DNA from: Inquilinus limosus
Lineage (GTDB): Bacteria; Pseudomonadota; Alphaproteobacteria; DSM-16000; Inquilinaceae
Length of the DNA stretch: 62,192 nucleotides
Direction of reading: 5' to 3'
NCBI RefSeq assembly: GCF_002195995.1
Contig: NZ_NHON01000034.1
Location: 1-62,192, forward strand
The notes below the pieces were generated by a model that worked only from the letters and a program-made list of their open reading frames with translations, had not been told where the DNA came from and did no database searches. The translations under genes were made by a program, and so were the position numbers. Position 1 is the first letter of the stretch; every line of letters begins with the position of its first letter. Positions 57,230 through 62,192 of the stretch are shown one piece after another.

Positions 57230-58924
57230 ATGGACCGGACCGAGACCCGACCTCTCGAGCTGCCGCCCGCGATCCGCGGTCTGAACCTGTTCGCCTCCGA
57301 CCGCGACCTGCAGCGTCGCCTGGCCCGGCGCAGCCCGGACCTGCTGCCGCGCTTCGGCGACCGGCTGGCCGAGTTCGGCGCCTGGGTCGGCGAGACGGTC
57401 GAGGCGCAGGCCGACTACACCAGCCGCCACGCCCCGCCGCGGCTCGAGAGCCATGACGGCGCCGGCGCGCCGGTGGGCCGGGTGGTGCTGAACGCCGAAT
57501 ACCGCGCCTGCCACGCCGACGCCTATCGCCGCGGCGTGATCGGCCTGGCGTTTGGTCCCGAGCGCGCGCCGCATCTGCTGTCCTTCCTCATGGGCGGCGT
57601 GCTGTCCCAGGCCGATGTCTCGGTGCACTGCCCGGTGACGATGACCGGCGCCGTCGCCTGGGTGCTCGACCGGCTGGCGCCGGACCCGGTGCGCGCCGAA
57701 TGGCTGCCGCAGGTGACCCGGATGGACGGAAAGGCCCTGTCCGGCGGCACTTGGGCGACCGAGCTGCATGGCGGCACCGATGTCGCCGCCACCACCACGG
57801 TGGCGGAGGCGGACGGCGCGGCCTGGCGCCTGACCGGGCTGAAATGGTTCACCAGCAATGCCGGGGCCGGGGTGGCGCTGGCCACCGCCCGGCCGAAGGG
57901 GGCGCCGGAGGGCGCGCGCGGCCTGGGCTGCTACCTGGTGCCGTCGCTGCTGCCGGACGGCACGCCGAACCGCCTGCATGTCCGCCGGCTGAAGGACAAG
58001 GTCGGCACCCGCGGCCTCGCCACCGGCGAGACCGTGCTGGACGGCGCCTGGGCGGTCGAGGTGGCGCCGCCGCCGCACGGACTGAAGGCGATGCTGGAGG
58101 CGCTGGAATACAGCCGGGTGCACAACGCCTTCGGCGCCGCCGGCATGCACCGCCGCGCATTGCTCGAATCGCTGGCCTGGACCAGCCATCGCCGGGTCGG
58201 CGGCGCGCTCTTGCGCACCACGCCGATGATGCGCGACGCGCTGCTCGACCTCGCCGCGGCGCAGGAGGCCTCGGCGGCGCTGGCCTTCGAGGCGGCCATG
58301 GCCTTCGAGGCGCCGGGCGAGGACCCGGCGGTCGAGGGCTGGCGCCGCGCCGCCGTGGCCCTGGCCAAGCACTGGACGGCGGCGGAGGCGACGGCGGCGG
58401 CGGCGCAGGCGGTCGAGATCGTCGGCGGCAACGGCTACACCGAGGAATGGCCGACGGCGCGGCTGTATCGTGACGCGCTGGTGACCGCGGTGTGGGAGGG
58501 GCCGGCCAATGTCCAGGCGCTGGAGTTCCTGCGCGCCACCATCGGCAAGCTGCCGGGCGACCAGGCGCTGCTGGATCGGATTTCCGGCATCCTCGATGCG
58601 GTGCCGGAGGCACTGCAGCCGATCGCGGCGCGGCTGCGCCCGGTGCTGGAGAGCTGCCGCGCCGGCTTCGCCCATCTGCGGGCGCGGCCGGAGGACGGGC
58701 CGCGGCTGGCCCGGCGGCTGATGCATCCGGCGGCCGAGCTGCTGGCCGCGTCGCTGATGCTGGAGGAGGCGGCGGCCGACCTGGCCGCGGGCGACCGGCG
58801 CAAGGCGCTGATGGCCGGCCGCTTCGCCCTTCGGTTCGATTCGAATGCCACGGTGGACCTCGGCGAGGATCCGTTGCATGCCCTGTTCGACGACATCATC
58901 GGCTACGGACTCTGCCCCGCATGA
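57230..58924 (+). CDS. AidB-like acyl-CoA dehydrogenase
   Basis: 564 residues, longer than normal acyl-CoA dehydrogenases (about 380) and close to AidB. A long N-terminal part is followed by CPVTMTGAVAWVL, the FAD-contact SGGTWATELHGGTDVAA, WFTSNAGAG, and the C-terminal QAVEIVGGNGYTEEWPTARLYRDAL with WEGPANVQALEFLRA. It probably acts on an acyl-CoA ester or, like AidB, in damage protection. It starts after the petC terminator and is coupled to the next two genes by overlapping stops and starts. Confidence 0.9.
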   Translation: MDRTETRPLELPPAIRGLNLFASDRDLQRRLARRSPDLLPRFGDRLAEFGAWVGETVEAQADYTSRHAPPRLESHDGAGAPVGRVVLNAEYRACHADAYRRGVIGLAFGPERAPHLLSFLMGGVLSQADVSVHCPVTMTGAVAWVLDRLAPDPVRAEWLPQVTRMDGKALSGGTWATELHGGTDVAATTTVAEADGAAWRLTGLKWFTSNAGAGVALATARPKGAPEGARGLGCYLVPSLLPDGTPNRLHVRRLKDKVGTRGLATGETVLDGAWAVEVAPPPHGLKAMLEALEYSRVHNAFGAAGMHRRALLESLAWTSHRRVGGALLRTTPMMRDALLDLAAAQEASAALAFEAAMAFEAPGEDPAVEGWRRAAVALAKHWTAAEATAAAAQAVEIVGGNGYTEEWPTARLYRDALVTAVWEGPANVQALEFLRATIGKLPGDQALLDRISGILDAVPEALQPIAARLRPVLESCRAGFAHLRARPEDGPRLARRLMHPAAELLAASLMLEEAAADLAAGDRRKALMAGRFALRFDSNATVDLGEDPLHALFDDIIGYGLCPA

Positions 58925-59481
58925 CCCCGCTCTCGGTTTCCGCCCATGATTTGCTGGCCTTCTGGTTCGACGAATCGGGCAAGGAGCGCTGGTTCGGCGG
59001 CGACGCCGGCTTCGACGCTGAGATCCGCGCCCGCTTCCTGACCCTGCAGGAGGAGGCGGCGGCCGGGCGGCACGACGACTGGGCGGCCACGCCGCTGGGC
59101 GCGGTCGCGCTCTGCATCCTGCTCGACCAGTTCCCGCGCAACCTGTTCCGCGGCACGCCGCGCGCCTTCGCCACCGATGCCAAGGCTTTGGCCTTGTCGA
59201 AGGCCGCGATCGACCAGGGCTTCGATACGGATCCGACCCTGACCGACGCCCACCGGCTGTTCCTCTATCTGCCCTTCGAGCACAGCGAGGATCTGGCCGA
59301 CCAGCAGCGCAGCGTGCAGTTGCAGACCGCGCGGATCGGCGATGCCGAGTACATCGACTATGCCCGGCGCCATCTCGCGGTGATCGAGCGCTTCGGCCGC
59401 TTTCCGCACCGCAACGCCATCCTCGGCCGTGCCAGCACGCCGGAGGAGGAGGCGCATCTGGCCGAGCACGGGGGCTTCTGA
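58921..59481 (+). CDS. DUF924-family protein
   Basis: 186 residues. Conserved DUF924 blocks are LLAFWFDE at the N-terminus, LGAVALCILLDQFPRNLFRGTPRAF-type core, RLFLYLPFEHSEDLADQQRS and GRFPHRNAILGRASTPEE near the end. The fold resembles TPR helices; function is unknown. The start overlaps the preceding stop by four bases (ATGA) and its own stop overlaps the next start by one base. Confidence 0.92.
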   Translation: MTPLSVSAHDLLAFWFDESGKERWFGGDAGFDAEIRARFLTLQEEAAAGRHDDWAATPLGAVALCILLDQFPRNLFRGTPRAFATDAKALALSKAAIDQGFDTDPTLTDAHRLFLYLPFEHSEDLADQQRSVQLQTARIGDAEYIDYARRHLAVIERFGRFPHRNAILGRASTPEEEAHLAEHGGF

Positions 59482-60248
59482 TGCCGGCGATCACCGGGCT
59501 CGACCACGTCATCCTGGCGGTGGCGGCGCTGGATGCGGCGCGCGACACCTGGCGCCGCCTCGGCTTCACCGTGACGCCGCGCGGCCGCCACATCGGCTGG
59601 GGCACGGCGAATTACTGCATCATGCTCGAGGCCGACTACATCGAGCTGCTCGGCGTGCTCGACCCGACGCAGTTCGACAACGGCCTCGGCGAGCGCTTGG
59701 CGCGGGACGGGGAGGGGCTGCTCGGCATCGCCCTCGCCACCCGCTCGGCCGATTCGGCCGCCGCCGCCTTCGACGCGGCGGGGGCGGGGGGAGAGCCGGC
59801 GCGCGACCTGGCCCGGCTGCTCGACGGGCCGGAGGGGCCGGTGCAGCCCGCCTTCCGCCTGGCCTATCCGGCCCGGCGCGACGCCTTCGGCCTGTCGCTC
59901 TTCGCCACCGAGCACCTGACGCCGGAGCTGCTGCGCCGGCCGGAATGGGAGCGGCACGCCAATGGCGCGACCGGAATCCTTCGGCTCGATCTGCCGGCGC
60001 CGCTCGCCGGGCCGGCCTTGGCCGTCTGGGCGGCGCTGGAGGGCGCGCGGATCGACGGCGAGTCGGTCATTGTCGGCGGCTTCACGCTCGCCGCCGGCGA
60101 TCAGCCGATGCTGCACGTCGCCACCCGCGACCTCGACTCCTGCGAATCGGCGCTGCGCGACGGCCATGTCGCCCATGTCCGGCATCCGGGCGAGATCCGG
60201 GTGCCGCCGTTGCCGGGAACCGGGCTGGCGCTGCGATTCGCAAGCTAG
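59481..60248 (+). CDS. VOC/glyoxalase-like domain protein
   Basis: 255 residues. GLDHVILAV and RLGFTVTPRGRHIGWGTANY at the N-terminus and TRDLDSCESALRDG later are typical of the glyoxalase-like (VOC) superfamily, PF13468 type. His/Glu residues for a metal are present but not all can be assigned. Third in a coupled set with the acyl-CoA dehydrogenase and DUF924. Substrate unknown. Confidence 0.85.
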   Translation: MPAITGLDHVILAVAALDAARDTWRRLGFTVTPRGRHIGWGTANYCIMLEADYIELLGVLDPTQFDNGLGERLARDGEGLLGIALATRSADSAAAAFDAAGAGGEPARDLARLLDGPEGPVQPAFRLAYPARRDAFGLSLFATEHLTPELLRRPEWERHANGATGILRLDLPAPLAGPALAVWAALEGARIDGESVIVGGFTLAAGDQPMLHVATRDLDSCESALRDGHVAHVRHPGEIRVPPLPGTGLALRFAS

Positions 60249-60260
60249 GGACGCGACGGC

Positions 60261-61712
60261 TCAACCGTCGACGCGCCGGCTGGCGGACGCCACCGGCGCC
60301 TCATCGGTCAGCTGGCGGAACTGCCGGTCGATCGCCTCGACCCGCCGCTTGAACTCGGCCCGGTCGCGCCCGGCCAGGGTGGTGCCGGTCGGCAGGTCGA
60401 CGCTCAGCGGGTTCACCTGGGCGCCGGCGACCAGCACCTCGTAGTGCAGATGCGGGCCGGTCGCCATGCCGCTGGAGCCGACATAGCCGATCACCTCACC
60501 CTGCTTGACCCGCGAGCCCTTCTTCAGCCGGGCGAAGCGGCTCATATGGGCATAGGCGGTCGACAGCCGGTTGTTGTGCCGCAGCCGGATGTAGCGGCCG
60601 AAACCGCGCTGCGGGCCGATCATCTCCACCGTGCCGTCGCCGGCGGCATAGATCGGGGTGCCGCTGGGGGCGCCGAAATCGACGCCGCGATGCATCCGTG
60701 TGTAGCCCAGGACCGGGTGGCGGCGGGCGCCGAAGCGGGAGGTCAGGCGGGCCCCGTCGACGGGGGTGCGCAGCAGCAGGCGCTGCACGCTGGCGCCGTC
60801 GCGGTCGTAATAGTCGACCGTGCCGTCGCGGCCCTCAAAGCGGTACATGGTCAGGGTCTTGTCGCCCAGGTCGAGCCGCGCCATCTCGACCGGCCCCAGC
60901 CGGACGACGCCGCCATCCGGGGTGTGGTCCTGGCTGAACAGCACGGCGAATCGGTCGCCCGGCTGCAGGTCGCGCTGGAAATCGACCGAATAGGCCCAGG
61001 TCTTCAGCAGCGACAGCACCACCGCATCCGGCACCCCGGCCGCGGTGGCGTCGGCATAGAGGCTCGATTCGATCTCGCCCTCGACCCCGACCGGGCGGCT
61101 CTCCAGCACCCGCTCGGTCTCGCTGCTGCGGAAGCCGCCATCCGGTGCCCGGCGGGCGGTGACGGTGCGGTCCACCTCCGGCATCAGGCTGACCGCCTTC
61201 AGCACGCGCTCGCCGCCGCTGTGGTCGAAGGTCACCGTGACCGGCTGGCCGATTCGCAGCCTGGTCGGATCGTACAGCCCGTCCAGGGCGGAAGCGGCGG
61301 CATGGGCCTCGTCGTCGCCGGCGCCGGCCTGGACCAGCAGGCCCATCAGCGTGTCGCCCGATTCGACCTCGACGATCCGGCGCTCCGCCCCGCGCGGGGC
61401 CCGCGGCCGGCTCAGCCCTTCGTCGAGAGCCGCCAGCACCCAGTCCGCAGGCTCATCCGCGGCCGGGAGGAATGCGTCATAGGCGAGCTCGTCGCGCAGA
61501 TCCGGTCGGAGTGTCGGGATCCCCGGGGCGCCGGTGGCCGCATCGGCCCGATGCGGCGAATCGGGGAGGACCAGGGCGGCGCCGGCCCCGAGGCCGGCCA
61601 GGGCCAGAATCGACAGGACTCCGAGCGGGGCGATTCGCAATGGGTCGGTCTCCGATGGCGGTGGGGAGGCCGCCCGCAGGGCCGGGGCGCGCCTGAATCG
61701 TCGGCCGAACAT
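60261..61712 (-). CDS. Membrane-anchored M23 peptidase (murein endopeptidase)
   Basis: 483 residues. A short cytoplasmic tail is followed by one membrane helix (PLGVLSILALAGLGAGAALVL), then a LysM/OPA-like segment around RIVEVESGDTLMGLLVQAG, and a C-terminal M23 lysostaphin-type domain. That domain contains HRGVDFG (near residue 340, metal His and Asp) and HLHYE (near 422, second HxH). It cuts peptide cross-links in the periplasm, probably for growth or division. It is transcribed away from the putative rRNA promoter. Confidence 0.93.
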   Translation of the reverse strand: MFGRRFRRAPALRAASPPPSETDPLRIAPLGVLSILALAGLGAGAALVLPDSPHRADAATGAPGIPTLRPDLRDELAYDAFLPAADEPADWVLAALDEGLSRPRAPRGAERRIVEVESGDTLMGLLVQAGAGDDEAHAAASALDGLYDPTRLRIGQPVTVTFDHSGGERVLKAVSLMPEVDRTVTARRAPDGGFRSSETERVLESRPVGVEGEIESSLYADATAAGVPDAVVLSLLKTWAYSVDFQRDLQPGDRFAVLFSQDHTPDGGVVRLGPVEMARLDLGDKTLTMYRFEGRDGTVDYYDRDGASVQRLLLRTPVDGARLTSRFGARRHPVLGYTRMHRGVDFGAPSGTPIYAAGDGTVEMIGPQRGFGRYIRLRHNNRLSTAYAHMSRFARLKKGSRVKQGEVIGYVGSSGMATGPHLHYEVLVAGAQVNPLSVDLPTGTTLAGRDRAEFKRRVEAIDRQFRQLTDEAPVASASRRVDG

Positions 61713-61917
61713 GCGGGAGCAGCGGAATCAGGTCAACGGGCTGGGGCTCTCGAAATCGCACCCACCACCCCTTGCGCGCGTACGCGCGAATCTCCATCTA
61801 GGGAAGGTCGGGTCGGCGAAGACGGCCGGTCGGACGGTGTCTGGAGCTCTCTGCCTTGCGCGGGAAAGCACCTCGCGAGGAGAAAACGCTGTTCGAAAAA
61901 TTTTCGTCACAAAGCGT

Positions 61918-61946
61918 TTGACAGGCTCCGGTGACCCCCCTATAAA
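61918..61946 (+). promoter_or_regulatory. Consensus sigma70 promoter, probably of an rRNA operon
   Basis: TTGACA (61918-61923), exactly 17 bases, TATAAA (61941-61946). The A/T-rich GAAAAATTTTCG tract about 25 bases upstream of the -35 box resembles an UP element. This is the strongest promoter in the window and has no protein-coding gene behind it. Confidence 0.8.
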
Positions 61947-62192
61947 CCGCCTCACCGACGACGACACGGCGGCGAGCGAAAGCGAAGCGGCGGGTCGGAC
62001 GGTGCAGAAGATGAAAATCTGGTTGCACTGAGAAGTCGGAAGGATTACATCGGCGTTTCTGCCCTGGCGGGCCGGCCCTGGAAGGGGAAGGCGCGACGGG
62101 CGGATGCGGCTCTGGCGGGGGAGAGATCCTCTGAAGAGCGACGGATCTTGGACAAGTGAGATGTAGTGGAGAAGGGATACGCGGCCGGCGGT
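61947..62192 (+). other. Untranslated leader downstream of the consensus promoter
   Basis: About 240 bases with no convincing ORF or tRNA, running off the window edge. In Alphaproteobacteria this pattern (consensus promoter plus leader of 200-300 bases) commonly precedes the 16S rRNA gene. The leader has the short motif GATGAAAATCTGGTTGCACTG (62010-62030) but no rRNA sequence was recognised here. An RNA-processing leader is therefore inferred, not seen. The stretch 61713-61917 between the M23 gene and the promoter holds nothing else recognised. Confidence 0.5.

Noticed and set aside
56216-59605. Long open frame antisense to petC and the acyl-CoA dehydrogenase
   Set aside because: No recognisable domain and fully explained by the sense genes.
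61947-62192. Partial 16S rRNA gene
   Set aside because: No recognisable 16S 5'-end sequence is present before the window ends.

Overview
The window reads as chromosomal DNA of a very GC-rich, obligately respiring alphaproteobacterium. The order Rhodospirillales, and an Inquilinus- or Azospirillum-like genus, is a guess from gene style rather than something the sequence proves. Supporting points are the COX15-type heme A synthase, the three-gene cytochrome bc1 operon, the Alphaproteobacteria-style DUF1285-NUDIX-CCA block, and the many small intergenic palindromes typical of these genomes. No tRNA, CRISPR array, prophage or integron was seen. The only mobile-element DNA is an IS481-like remnant at the left edge.

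Layout. 0-1 kb: frameshifted transposase tail and IS end. 0.6-7.9 kb: thioesterase-like gene, a secreted protein with two OB-fold-like repeats, peptide deformylase, an acidic orphan, a PLP aminotransferase, a DUF1345 membrane protein, a tiny ORF with an extreme Shine-Dalgarno sequence, and a PfpI/DJ-1 homologue lacking its catalytic cysteine. 8-15.8 kb (minus strand): a complete oligopeptide ABC importer with two tandem binding proteins that share an upstream block. 16-19.4 kb: heme A synthase, a small coiled-coil protein, a CbpA-like co-chaperone and a Gfo/Idh/MocA oxidoreductase. 19.5-21.2 kb: an SDR and FAH-family pair that fits the last steps of 2-keto-3-deoxy sugar-acid breakdown. 21.3-25.8 kb: small secreted and membrane proteins, a DMT exporter, a methyltransferase, and an AraC regulator followed by AzlCD. 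25.9-29.3 kb: an FAD-linked 2-hydroxyacid oxidase and MFS importer behind a perfect inverted-repeat operator, then an orphan Phd-type antitoxin. 29.3-36.1 kb: acetyl-CoA synthetase, a large MscS channel, a zinc-ribbon methyltransferase and an OmpA-type porin. 36.1-46.9 kb: the DUF1326/DUF2182 pair, a MoxR-DUF58-BatA/DUF4159-vWA operon on the minus strand, and a divergent DUF1285-NUDIX-CCA block. 47-54 kb: aldo/keto reductase, Gfa-like enzyme, DHFR-like reductase, FMN glutamate-synthase-like protein, MHS-type transporter, hemF and trmL. 54.3-57.2 kb: petABC with a good sigma70 promoter and a terminator. 57.2-61.7 kb: acyl-CoA dehydrogenase, DUF924, a VOC protein and an M23 peptidase. The right edge carries a consensus promoter and a long untranslated leader that look like the start of a stable-RNA (probably rRNA) operon lying just outside.

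How the genes fit together. Heme A synthase, hemF, petABC and acs fit an aerobic, oxidase-terminated respiratory life. The peptide importer, AzlCD, sugar-acid enzymes, hydroxyacid oxidase plus transporter, and acyl-CoA dehydrogenase suggest a versatile soil or plant-associated heterotroph. The most unusual signals are the 31-codon ORF preceded by a full-length complement of the 16S rRNA 3' tail, the repeat units with covarying internal hairpins, and the duplicated OB-fold secreted protein. No complete, obviously new defence or metabolic system was recognised.
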